A DNA stretch of 64,000 bases from positions 248,001 to 312,000 of the forward strand of contig JAGQDJ010000608.1 of NCBI GenBank assembly GCA_022885665.1, read 5' to 3'. This document shows, piece by piece, positions 33,606-45,900 of the stretch. This DNA is from Triops longicaudatus (lineage: Eukaryota; Arthropoda; Branchiopoda; Notostraca; Triopsidae). The position numbers and the translations under genes are program-made. Position 1 is the first letter of the stretch. Each line of letters starts with the position of its first letter. The notes below the pieces were generated by a model. The model had not been told where the DNA came from. It did no database searches and saw nothing but the letters and a program-made list of their open reading frames with translations.

Positions 33606-36600
33606 ATGAGTCCGCCGCCGGGTTTCGTTGCTGGTGCAGTAGCTGCTATTGCCCTAATGCTAAACTTTTCATTACATCGAATTGAAGAAGGGCACGTCGG
33701 AGTGTATTATCGGGTAATATAAACTGTAGCGTTCTTTATTGTTTCCTAAAGAACACAATGCGCTTCAATCACTTTACTGACATAGTAATCATTTTAGGGT
33801 GGCGCATTATTAAAGACGACCAGCTCACCGGGTTATCACATGATGATTCCTCTCTTGACTACCTGCAAATCAGTTCAAGTATGTATATTCTCTTAAATTC
33901 TCCATCTGTTTTGCAGTGTAAAATATGCAAACGTTTTTAGGTGACTCTGCAATCAGACGAAGTCAAAAATATTCCTTGCGGTACCAGCGGAGGTGTGATG
34001 ATCTATTTCGACCGCGTAGAAGTAGTTAATATTTTGAGTCCTTCAAGTGGTAAGTACCTTCAGTATGTAATAAACTACCCCATGTCAAGGACTCAACGAA
34101 TTGTCTCCGCTTTTATAGCCATTGATTTCTTAACCAATGGATCTATTAATACGCTTAAAGATTCCCCCAACCAACGCTTGTTAAGCTTATTAGTCTTCTC
34201 AGATCGATGCTATTGTGTAAGCTACATTATCACGTATTGGAATTACCGTAACTAAAGGCATATTCTTACATAATCATATATTCGTGGGAAAGATAAAACT
34301 GGATTGTCACGCATATTTTTAACGTTTCAAGTAAAAATTTCCATAGGCAGCTGCAATTAATTCATAATGGAGATCTACAATTTTTTTCAAACTGTACGAT
34401 TTTTTTATTTAATAGAACACTCTTATGCAAATTCTTAAATACTCTCAAGCTTAAAATGCTGTTTGAACAGACTTTTAATTTATGAAACTCCCATTGTGTT
34501 CCAAGCAAGTTTTTATAGCTGCCAGCTTGTTTAGCAACTCCGATAAGCTCACGTGGTCATAGCTGCCAATTAACTTGCTCACCCATAGCTAATTTGCCAT
34601 ACCGCATGTGTGATGTTCATCATACGTGTCTGAAAGGTTGGAAGCTTTATTTTTACAAGTTTTTAGTGCACAGGCGAAACCTAGTTCTTACAAGGTCTTG
34701 TTGATGGCAAGGATACGATATGTGAAGGTGAAAAAACGAGACTTAATGAAGGCCACAGATTGTAAAGGCGGGGGAAAATGTTGCTCGAGCTCGTGCATCT
34801 TCGCATGTTTTTAATCAGGATCATTGACAAGCTCCTTTTACCGCGTTACGTGACGGGAACCATGAGATGTAGCATTGTGAATAGCAAAATTATAGTTCAG
34901 GTTACGATTTTCGTAATCACCAATTTTGTACTCTCTTGTGTACTGAGATGGTAGATCGCCAAGAGCATTTACTTTGACTCAAGCAACCAGTTTTCATGTG
35001 TGTGCGCGAACTTTTGATGAAGAGACAAGATTATTCGATGTGCGTCTCAACGCGGTTTCATGCTGCGTGACATGTGTCGTCAAAGCAATGCCTCAAGCAT
35101 TCGTATTAACATATCAACTTTTATGTAGTTGGCTATCTATGACCAAGCAGTTTTCTTTCAAAGTTGTGAAAGCAGACTCTAGTGTTCGAGAGAAGAAAGT
35201 AGAATTATTCACGATTAAAAAAATAGGTGGAGCTTGACGTGTATTTGAGACTTAAACAACTTTTTTAACTGCCGAGTAAATCGAGAAAAAAGTTGCGATT
35301 CTTAACGCAACAACGCTATTAATTAATGCGAAGCTGCACATGGACGTAAATCAAGGAAAGCTCGTACTGTATGAACAGAGTATCTTTTTATTGCTTGACT
35401 CTTAATTAAGAAAGCACGTTTGTAAATGAACATGTAAAAAGGATTGATGGCAACTTTAGAGGTTAAGCGCCTTTAAAAAAGAGAATGCGGGATTAGTCGC
35501 GACCGGGAAAACGAAGGAATAAGCTTGCATTGTAAAAAGTAAGATGGTGCTCATAGTCCATTTCAAAATAAAGCTTTTTATTTGTCTAAATACGTTATCT
35601 TTTAGTGAATTTTTTTTTTTTTTTTCAAAACTGGGAAGTGTAACAAATTTTTTTTTTTTTTTTTTGGCAAAATCGTGTTAGTAAGCCTTTAGTCCCTTTC
35701 TGCAGTCGCTTAGCATTCGCCTGTTAGGTTGAAAAGGAACGAAAACTACCAGAGACCAAACGTGGTGACGTTCAATTCTTAGAAACAACGGCATTGGACG
35801 ATCAGTCGATTTCCGATGTTAAAGTAAATAAATCGTTTAATTGTGCTTCGCTTATCCACATGCACATTATCGGTGACATTAGGGTGTTTTCATTGTTTAG
35901 GCATGTTCGTATTATAGAAGGAGACATGTAAGGTCACCGTGGACCTCAAAAAGCTTCGGTATTTTCCAGATTGCTCTTTTCTTGCCAAATTTGCGTAGAG
36001 TGCGAAGAAGAATAAGTTTTCGCAAAATTTCTTCTCAGTTTACTGCATATACTGGGAACTAATTAGCAGCAATCAGTTGACATTTGTGAGTCATCAAAAC
36101 AAGTTAACTAATAAACTTATATAAAATTTCAAGCTCTATCATATTCCCAATATATGTAGTAAAGTAGCTGTCAGGAAATTTTTGTGAAAAAGCGATCCTT
36201 TTCTACAGAATCGCCCACATAAATTCGTCCGTTAGAGCTCATACGTTTTGGCCTGCCATCTACAGGACAAAGGATCGAAGTTTGGGTCCACTGTGGGTTT
36301 AACATCCAAGGTGGCGGCAAAAGGAACGTTTTCAACGTTTGGTATCTCTGTACAAGACTTTGTAACTATTGCGTTTAGTACGTAAGGAATATTTGAGCAG
36401 TTTTTTCATATTCTTCGCCCACTTTCGTATAAGCAACAGCAGGCATGACGCTGCACTCAACCAAAGTCATCCTTTTAAAAGATGGCGAGTATTGCCTACG
36501 TGTAGTCTACTCTGAAAGACATCGAAGTGATTGCACGTAGCTAATACACATCATACGGATGTTCTCCTTTCTAGTGTACGACATTGTAAAAAATTACACG

Positions 36601-38342
36601 GCCGACTATGACAAGACGTTGATTTTCAATAAAATTCACCATGAGCTGAACCAGTTTTGCAGTGCTCATTCACTTCAGGAAGTAAGTGTCCAAATTTGTC
36701 TCGACCTACGTACCAGTCGTAGTATGTTCTAATACACCCCGTTAGGTTTACATCGACTTGTTTGATCAAATTGACGAAAATCTGAAAAAAGCTCTGCAAT
36801 CCGATCTCAACGAAATGGCGCCTGGTCTGTATATTCACTCCGTCCGGGTTACGAAGCCCAAGATTCCCGAATCTATTAGGAAGAATTACGAAATTATGTA
36901 AGTACACTACGCTCGCATTCTTAGAAGTCCATAGAGATTACGCGTGTAGCTGATTTAAGGGAGATATATCAAAAAGGTTTGTCATAACTGGCATTCGTCG
37001 ATGCCCAGGGTTTGTTTCTCCCGAAGGTGACATATTTTCAAAGCTAAAGACTATGTTTTTGGTCACCGAGTCAGCGTTATTTAGACAGCTGTCATCTTTT
37101 TAGCGTCAAAACATGTAGCTTACGCTGTGTGTAGCAAACTTAAATCCTTCAGACGTTCGTGTTCATTAACGGACCTTCGAAAAGTATTTCGTATCAAGTT
37201 GAAGCAAAGCACCGGAAGTCCATATGTGTAGAGTTTCAGTTTATCGATCTCCCCCCTCACCTCACTTAACTTATTGGCGCCAAGATTGAAGCGCTGGTCC
37301 AGAAACCGGTTATACTCAACCACATAGGTATACAGAGAGAGCGTCCCTAGTTAAAAGGCTGTGTTGAAGAAATAGATTGAAAAGGAGGAATTAAAAGTGG
37401 AACCAAGGACCGGAAGTCGAACGCACGAGCTGACTGGCTGTGATACATGAAGTCAGAACCGGTTCAGACGGTCATTAAGAAATCTGTATGTGTTTGTGGA
37501 CAGAGGTGTCGGTCAAGCTGTTTTCGCCTATCCTTTCCTCTGTTGGTACTAGCCTGAAGATTTCAAAAGTGACTACAAAACTTCCGTAAGGAATAGGCTT
37601 AGTGTTCTCTTTGTATACCTATGTGACGTCAACAACGTACCAGCACTCTAGTAAGGAGGTGGAGCTTGATAACGAGCGCCTGGAGTCGAAAGCGCACGTA
37701 CGGAGCTTTTCCGTGTGACACTCGTTCTTTGTACACAGCTTAATAGGAGAAATCAGGGTGGGGTGGGGGTGGAGGGTGGAAAAGGCGCTGTTGACGAGTG
37801 ACTCATTAGGGAAGCGGAAAAGACGAAATTGCTGATTGCCATACAGCATCAACGTGTCGTTGAGAAGGACGCGGAGACAGAGCGCAAACGCGCCGTTATT
37901 GAGGCTGAAAAAGATGCACATGTGGCACGGATTCACTTCGAGCAGAAGGTCCTGGAAAAAGAGTCGCAGAAGCTTGTGTCCCTAATTGAAGGTTTGACCT
38001 CCGATTTTTTTTTGTATCGCTTACGATTTCCTTCCCATAACTTTTATCATTCTTTTTTTTTTATTTCGATGCTACACTTCAGATGAGATGCATTTGTCCC
38101 GTAAAAAGAGCCACGCTGATGCGGAGTACTATGCTGTCCAGCGCCAAGCCGAAGCCAACAAATTGTTATTAACTCCAGAGTTCCTGGAACTCAAGCGGTA
38201 TGAGGCTGTCGCGGCCAATACCAAAGTCTACTTTGGACCGCAGTTACCTACCATGGTCATCCAAAATGATGGCTCGCGGGAAAATAACCCCGCCGTTCCT
38301 CTCCGAACAATGTCTGTACAGGATGAGAGTACCAGCACATAG
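33606..38342 (+). CDS. ERLIN: Erlin, ER-membrane SPFH/prohibitin-domain protein
   Basis: Seven exons: 33606-33713, 33798-33878, 33941-34049, 36575-36681, 36746-36897, 37810-37991, 38083-38342; 332 residues (human erlin-1/2 about 340). An N-terminal membrane anchor (FVAGAVAAIALMLNFSL) is followed by HRIEEGHVGVYYR and GGALL. The SPFH core includes DEVKNIPCGTSGGVMIYFDR, NYTADYDKTLIFNKIHHEL and IDLFDQIDENLKKAL. The charged coiled coil (about 185-260) contains EAEKTKLLIA and ETERKRAVIEAEKDA. The end of the assembly domain has AEANKLLLTPEF and KVYFGPQLP. By family knowledge erlins form ring complexes in the ER membrane and promote degradation of IP3 receptors and HMG-CoA reductase via RNF170. The human erlin gene is duplicated; this is the single-type invertebrate copy as far as seen. 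Intron 3 is 2.5 kb. Exon 6 has an acceptor with almost no pyrimidine tract, preceded by a G-quadruplex motif. Confidence 0.97.
34050..36574 (+). other. 2.5-kb erlin intron 3 with two long T runs
   Basis: No exon or transposon recognised. Two poly-T runs lie 22 nt apart (16 T at 35610-35625 and 18 T at 35648-35665). The rest is ordinary AT-rich DNA. Confidence 0.6.
37756..37776 (+). promoter_or_regulatory. G-quadruplex motif in erlin intron 5
   Basis: G tracts of 3, 4, 5 and 3 separated by loops of 1, 1 and 4 nt (T, T, TGGA). It is on the transcribed-sense strand, 33 nt before the acceptor of exon 6, in the place where a polypyrimidine tract is expected. Confidence 0.75.
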
Positions 38343-38373
38343 AAACGTGTGTCAATAATTCTTAACTATTCAA

Positions 38374-38396
38374 CTAAAAAAGGCTCGCTTTTTTAG
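38374..38396 (+). other. Hairpin in erlin 3' UTR
   Basis: CTAAAAAA and TTTTTTAG are perfect inverted arms with a 7-nt loop, 31 nt after the stop codon. Confidence 0.6.
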
Positions 38397-38459
38397 CGGG
38401 TAGGTTTGCGCCTTATGGAGTGTTGCGAAGTGTTGGGATTGTCCACTCCCTTAAATGAG

Positions 38460-38465
38460 AATAAA
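38460..38465 (+). terminator. Polyadenylation signal of erlin
   Basis: AATAAA 117 nt after the TAG stop. Confidence 0.7.
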
Positions 38466-38804
38466 GTCAAAATTAAACCAGCGACCTGATACATTTTTCC
38501 GCCTTTATTAAGGTATTCGTTACGCTTAACATGCATTAATTCGTTCTGTCAAAATACTGTGAAAATGAAAAATGTGCATATCGCTAAGCCTGCCGTTTAT
38601 CATTTCATGGAGGCCAAATAAAAATGCCATCTTAATAACGTTCAGATTTGCACTCTGCGGACTTAGACCATCTGTTAATCTCCCCGGTAAATCTCACACA
38701 GTCCTAGTCGCCGGCGAGTTAGCATTCAACTTGGTTGGATAAAAGATGGCATCGGAAATAAGATACTGAAGGTGTGGAACACAATTTGAATGTTACCGTA
38801 CAAA

Positions 38805-38984
38805 TACAGTGGACTTCCCCAAAGTCGAATTCGCATGAGACAAAATCCATTTAACTAGAGCCATAGTACGGTCTCGTTTTTTAACGTTAAAGCAAATGAT
38901 AGTTCTGATAAGAAGAATTTCCGCTTAAGACAAAATCAATCAGTTAACCCGGCCATGAGCACTTCTTAAACGGATCGCACTGTA
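38805..38984. mobile_element. Short degenerate pogo/mariner-type MITE
   Basis: The left end reads TACAGTGGACTTCC and the right end, reverse-complemented, starts TACAGTGCGATCC; both abut a TA. About 180 bp, no coding capacity. Two internal direct repeats begin with AGACAAAATC (about 38838 and 38924). TA target and CAGTG termini are typical of Tc1/mariner superfamily elements of the pogo type. The ends have diverged, so this is an old copy. Confidence 0.5.
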
Positions 38985-39095
38985 CTGTAAGTTTTTAGGT
39001 AGATTCAGTCATTTAGCTCTCATTACATGTCACTTTCCTCAATTTTGCCCGTTTTTCCAGTATTTACCCCACAAATATGCCCTGAATCGGGAGAT

Positions 39096-39924
39096 TACAG
39101 TGGAACCCGCTTAATCACAAGGCCACGGGACCGACCAGTCGTCTTGTCTTTAAGTTTATCCGAGGTGACTATTGTATCACATATAGCCCACATACCAGTC
39201 GGGTAAAACAAAACAAAAAACACTGTGTCTTTATACGCTTGTAATTATATATCGTATAAATAGTACTTTATAAAACAAAAGAAAATTAAAAGATAACATT
39301 TTTTGTACTTTTTCGCAAAACGCAGTGATTGAACGCTGTTTAGCACTCGTTTGCTCTAAGCTTTGCCCATTGACTTTCGCTAATTGTCCAAAACATTTTC
39401 CTTGTCTCTTTTTATATTTGAAAATAACGCTTAGACCAACACAAAACTTTTATCCAATCGACACTTCACACGAGGGATACCACTTCAACTCGCTGGGCTA
39501 AAGATAATGTTGCATACTTCTTTATTGGCTACTCTTTCTACTAACAGAGCTGATTGGAGATCGCAAGTTATCAAACAGGAATTCGAGAACGGTGAAAGTA
39601 GAAAGGCTTATTTGCGTTAGGAAATTTGTTTGAATAAAAACTCATGCAAGCTTTTCGTACAATTTTTTGGCCTGGTGTTTTCGGCATATTTTGTTGCTCA
39701 TGTCCCTAGTTGGTTGTTATGAACCGGATAAAAATAACATTGAAAGATACTGAATTGGGAATGAACATTACGTGATTTTGTGCGAGTTGTGTAATTAACC
39801 TAGTCGGCTTAATCCGAGGTTAGTCTCCATTACGATAAATGGGAGTGAATCAGGACTTGAGATTTTCTTGTAATTACGCGGCTCTTGTCATTATCCGAGG
39901 TGCAATTAAGTAGGTTCCACTGTA
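39096..39924. mobile_element. Pogo/mariner-type non-autonomous element, about 830 bp
   Basis: Terminal inverted repeats begin CAGTGGAACC; 18 of the first 20 positions match including the flanking TA duplication. The second block CTTAAT is shared too. Three internal copies of ATCCGAGGT occur near 39159, 39812 and 39893, a subterminal word common in pogo-like elements. No transposase open frame exists inside, so it depends on a transposase elsewhere. It inserted in the intergenic DNA just after erlin. Confidence 0.8.
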
Positions 39925-42900
39925 TATACAAATGCAAAACATGGTAAAGGTTCAGGGGATAATTGGCGGGATCAAGTTAACCATCGTTAGTGCTTGCTTC
40001 GTACACCGTGAACTAAAGAAAACTTTGAAAGGCTTTGCATGACTAAAAATAGATAAAGCAATAACAAAATGGACAAGGAAGTGAAGATAGTGTCAATGTT
40101 ATATTCAAATTATGCTGTCATCTGTTGTAATACGGAATCAGATAATTTGATGAGTGGTTGATCGTTTTGCTTGCCTTGGGGTCGGATTTAACTTGTATGT
40201 TCTGGTGATGGGCGGTATTTCATTAAGTTAACAGTGTTAGTTAGCTTTCTGCCTTTTGAGTGCTAATCCTCCCTGATTTGAAGATTAGACAAGTGAAAAA
40301 GAAAAAAAAGGCGGAGTACAAAAAAAAAAGAGGTTGAATGTGTGTTTCGTATGTGGTAAGACGGGTATGTCATGGTACGGCGGGGGGCTCTTTGGGGCTT
40401 TGGTGGGTCCTTTTAACGGTCTGAGTCGTAGCAACGGCAATACAAGCGTGTGTCACAGTCATCAAGAAAAAGTTGGCTGAAGAAAAACGAGTCAAGAGCC
40501 TTCGGTACTTTCCGCAGTTACCCTGGGTGGTTACACCAGTTAATACTTGGGTGCTGTCGATCTTACTTGGGCAGTGTTCTTTCTACTAACCTGGTATTTG
40601 CTTAGCAACTCAACTCAAGCAATCTTCACATTACTGCACATGCTCTGTGGTGTCAAAAAGTTTTTCGCTTTGAGTCGGGTCTCTTTCGCTTTTCTTGTCA
40701 TATATTACCACCGTGTACTGGGTCGTCTTCTCGACTGGATGGTCTAAATCCTTCACGTGACATGCTGCTCCATTTTCGACACAGAGGATAACTTGCATTT
40801 ATCTTTCTCCCCTCGTCTCCAAGCTCTCCCTCCGTAAAAGCACCTCCACCTTGTAGCTCTTAAACACCCAGCATTCCCCTTTCAGAAGCATTATGAGCAC
40901 TGGTTAAACGTTCTGCGGAGCTTGGGTATCGTCCGACACGAAATTCAGGGAGAGGGAAGGGTAAATAAAAAAGCGAACTGTCTTACTTAGGGTAGCGACA
41001 GTAATGTAGTGTTAGGCTGTGCTTGAGACACGCACTTGTTTTGCGTTAGACAACAAAGAAAGGCTTGGAGTATAAGGTGTTAATCACCGTTAATGAAACG
41101 AATCATTTTTATGGAAGCATGTATGTATTGAACACCGTTAGTGCTCCAAGGCTGGAACGAGCATTAACTGTAGCTTATGCAGTCAAGATATTGCTGAGTA
41201 TGACGTTGTTTGTCTGTCTCACAAAGATTGTAGAGCATGCATTTTCAGCATAGTGGGGAGCGTTTTTGTTCGTTAGAAGTGGGGAACCAGGAGAGTTCTC
41301 ATTTTTGCGTTGTTTACGTAGTGTTGTGTGGTCGTTGTTACGTGTTAAAGTTACTGGTGTCCTATATTGCTATTTTTTGACATACTCGCTGTTTTTTCGT
41401 AGTGAGGGTAGCAGCATTTACAACCTCTGTTTGTAGATCGAGACTAGCGTGTTGTGTTATTGCTGTCGATATTGACTAGCGTTCCTTTTCGGTCGAAATG
41501 CCTTACAATTCACCTTCAGCGATTAACATTTAATGGAATGTCAGTCGAATCCCTCCGTGATGTGTATTATCAAACCCTTGAGCTTGTTGAAGGATAGGAT
41601 GAATCCAAAGTGTGATACGAGTTTATCATGGCTAACGTACCATAGCATGGATAACAACGTGATCAAGTGGCAGGACAAATGCCCAAGATCAGCACTAGGT
41701 GTCTCTTCTCTACTCGATTATAATGAGTCTGCCTCCCGTAAGATGCTTACTTGACGGCAATCCGTTTCCGATTTAACGGACCTCCTGAATACGGTATCCT
41801 TTGAATACGCATGCTTACATCGTGAAGTTGTCCAAAGTCAACTTAGTAGTTTTAAAGGGTGTAAATACCCGTTTGAACTCGTTGCCTTTATAACTGTAAC
41901 AGAAACTTTTCAGACATTCTTGATGGACTGAGAACGCCATTTTTGTGTTGATGCTATTACCAAGCCTTGTTTGGCGGGAGACACGTTCTATCGTTTAGTG
42001 TGCCTGTAGCGCCAAATTTTAGCAAATATCCATAGGGGGGCATCGGACGTTGTTCCCGCCAGATGAGCTTGTGCCATCGTAATAAAGGAAGGTTGCTATT
42101 CTTAGTCATTAGAGATGGCAAGGAACGATTAGCTATAACAACTGCACTTGTAAATTTATACTAATTAATTTGAATGTCAGTTTGATGTAACCAAACGAAT
42201 TAAGTAACAGTATGTTAAGTTAAAGCGGTTTGTTACCTTCAAAGGAATTCGGGTTATTCCGTCCTGTTCAAACATTCGAATCGATTTGTCCAGATCGACT
42301 CATCGACTATACCCACTACTCGATTGCAGTATACAACCTGAATGCTTACACGTGTGCGATCCGGGGTTTACTTACCCAGTGGGGAAGTAGCCCACCGTGT
42401 ATCGGCGCTGTTGTTCAGATAATGTAAGTTAAGACTTTCTATACCGACAGTACGGAAAGAGTCACTTAGCATTAAGCTTAATGACCTCAATTAAAGTAGA
42501 GCGCCGCAGTGGGCGCAGCAGGTGCCCGAGCTGGCTTTTCGCAGTAGAGTGTCACGTATGTGTCAAGTTGCCAAGCGAGGCTTTACAAGGTCTTACGTAA
42601 TTACATCCGAGTAGTTTTCGATGACGTTGTCTCTCCCGCTCCTAATTTGCTAAAGAATGTGCGTCCATGTTTTCCAGGTTGTTGCTCAAGCCTTTTAAGC
42701 TTGAGTTTTCCATTAAAGCCTTGTCATTGCCGGTTATGTTAATACCATATCCCCCGAGTTATGTTTGCGAGAGAGCAAGCCAGCCAAGTAAAGCTTTTCC
42801 AAGCTCAAACGACCAAGACTTGAAGCGTGTTTGCATTCAGTGGGGGTTCAGTAAGCAGCAAGGAAAGGATATAATCAAGTCCTATGAATCAAGTCGATAA

Positions 42901-42950
42901 AAAGGGCTGCGAGGGCGTGGGATTCTTGAACATGATCAGGGGATCTATAT
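39925..42950. other. Non-coding stretch, left part of the 24-kb gene-free region
   Basis: No exon with motif, codon pattern and splice context was found on either strand. Runs of A at about 40305-40330. Nothing else recognised. Confidence 0.5.
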
Positions 42951-45900
42951 AGTTCGGTCCCATACTGGTTGTCCCGGGTTACTTCCCTATCAAGGGTATC
43001 TTTCGGAGCTCGTAAACCAAACCCGAACGTATCCGCACGCGCCATTCTTTCTGCCTTCGCCCTTTCCTCCTCGTGGCTCGCTCCCGGTACTCTTTCCTTC
43101 CCGACGTGCCCTTTATTTTATGTATATTTATTCCTGCGGAGTTGGACCCCATCAAGCTTTTCTTTCGGGGAAGTAAGTTTCTTGTCTAGCTTTTCCACCT
43201 CCCCACGAAAACCTCCCTTCGCCGTTTTTGCTGCTACTGCTGCTGCATGCTGTTGTTAGCGTTACCATAGATACCAAGGAGGCAAAGTAACGAGAGCGAA
43301 CGCTATAAAGGCATGACAGCTCTCTTGAAGAGGCGAACGCCGCCGAAATGGAACGGGGGCCTAACGCCGGAAACTCCTCCTTAATACAAGGGGAGGATCT
43401 ATACATCCACCTAGGAAGAGAAGACCTGATGATGATGATGAAAAAAAAAAGAATATCAACAGTAGGAGGTCCTTGGAGGGTAAGCAAAGAATGGGTGGGC
43501 GGGCAAGTTGGAATCACAATACGAACCGAGATAGATTTTTTTATTTATATATTTCTATTATGATTGAATTGCACAATCCACTTTCGGGTGCACAGAAAGT
43601 CTTGCCTTACCGCATATTCCCAGATCGACGCCAGGGACGGAAAGTGCATGTTTGGAAGGTTTGTCATTATAGTGTTTTCTCGTTGTCATAGCCGTTGCGT
43701 GCTCATATATTAGGCTCGTCAACAGTTCAACCCCCCACCCCATCTACCCACCTTCCTCATCCGTCCTCGGCAGCCTTGGATAGTGGCAGTGGTCACTATA
43801 TACCGGCTCCCGACTCCGCCTTCTTGCTCTATGACATTGCGTGGTTAATAACGGACGGTAGCGCCTTGTGGACAGCTACGTGACCCAATATTGAGATTTC
43901 CAGGGAATCAGTCAGCGACAGGTTTCACCAACCGCCAACAGACCCAGAACCCCGATCGATAAACCTTCCTGCACAAGTCGCATGGGTTCTTGAGCGAAAG
44001 AGAGAAAAAAAAAGAGCCCGTGCATCATAAAAGGCGTAGCCCTTACAAACTGTACTGAACAAACTGTAGGAAACCTATAAGAGGCGACATCTCAACAATA
44101 GCTTTCCTGACTATTTTGCGGTACCACTCCATTACAAATTCCCTATGCATATTTAGTTATTAATTGCCATTCAAACACGTGTGTTCCAGTAAAGTTTTGC
44201 AATTCAAATCAATTCGTCTAATTTAAGTCAGCATGATAAATATAGATCAGTACGGATTAATTTAAACAAAACGTGTATATTCAAATGAACGCGAATAATT
44301 AATGGAATTATGTGTAATACAGATACAGGTTCTACATGTGTATTTACTATTCAACACCTAACCCTTTGTTCCAATTCGGAGATGTCGAAGCTGTAGGCGT
44401 GAATTTTCCCCTATTGAAAGTCGAGTGGTGCTCTTTTTGTTTGTTTGGCGATTGATTTGGGAGTATCTTCGCAGGTTTGGGGGTGGTGGGGGAAGGAAGA
44501 ATCCAGTTAGTGGTCTTCTTGCTCCACCAAACGTGCTAATATGTTCTGCGTCCGCGCGGGTGAACCGGAACTAGAGAAAAAGAGGGTAAGATGTAGGGCG
44601 GAGGATCGACACTGCTGCTGCGTCCCCAAGTCAGTCAGGGGAGGGTGGTGGGTGTCTTGATTGTATAATTTTCACCCCTTCCTCAATCTTTCGACTTCCC
44701 GTTCTTGTCCTGCATTTGATATCGATTGCAGAGGGAAAAGCGCTGCGTTGGAGGGTGAATCCACCATAGGAGCGTCGCTCGGTTGCTGCTGCCCCCACCA
44801 CCCCTACAGCTTTTACCTCAACTTTTCGGTTCCCTTTTTTTTACGTTTTCGTGTTATCCCGTGTGGATGAAGTCAGATTGTGTAGTTGAAAGGATCGCCA
44901 GCGCAGAGGGTGGCAGCGGATTGAAAGGCTGTGCAATCTGCAACCACTAAGAGATGGAACAGAGGGGGCGGGAAAAAGGGAGACGATAGGTAACGCAACA
45001 CAATTTGAGATTCTGTTACATCGTCATTGAATTGTGTAGCGGTTTGCAAAGGTTATTGAGCTCCAACTGCGCATGTGTTTAGCTTATGGTGTACGGCCAG
45101 GATGACGACAAGGGTGGGGGAAGATGGCCTATTTTCACGAACGAAGTGAAAAGAGTTATGTTTACGTCAGATGATCTCCAATAGAAGAGCTTAAGAGGCC
45201 CTAAATCACATATGTCTGGCGGACAGAAAATGAAGAAAAAAATTAAAGGTTACGGCAATCTCTTGGGGCTTTCTATTGCTCTGGAATGTGCTTCGGAGAT
45301 GTAACTGCATATACAAGAAAATGAATAATGGTTTCCCATTGTTACGGAATCCTCAAACAGAGACAGTCAACCCTTTTCTATGAAACTATCTTAAGTTGCT
45401 TAATAACTTTGCGTTTATCATTTTAGCCCTTCTATTTAAAGAGCGAAAAGTAGTTGAGAAGGGGTGGTGGGAGGGGCCAAGCTTAGCCCTGAGATTAAAG
45501 TTTACGATCGAGACGTGTAAAAGAATCGGGTTCCAGTCTGACTAGTGTCCATAAATTGTAACTTGGGAAATAAGAGAAACACTAAGCGAGGTAAAATGGG
45601 GTCCGATAAATTAGACGTTGTTTACGCGAGAGTGAGAGGGAAACCGCGTTGGAGCCTGATGGGCGCGGGGTTGGATATCGTGGGCGCTTCGGCTCTTGAG
45701 TAACTTCCAAGCCCTCCGCCGACGACCTCGGGGATGCTGCACGTATATTTGGCATTACTTTTTTCTCTCAGGCTTCGCCGCCTTCTGCTTCTTCTACTGC
45801 TTTCCCTTTCCTTTCCTCCTATTTTTCTTCTCCTGAAGGCTAGAAGTTCAGGTTGAACTTGGTTTGCTGGGCGAAAATAAAGTAAATTTCTTTCGCATTA

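Noticed and set aside
37380..37450. tRNA-like GCGTTCGACTTCC on the minus strand in erlin intron 5
   Set aside because: No A-box or acceptor stem at the right distance; not a tRNA gene.
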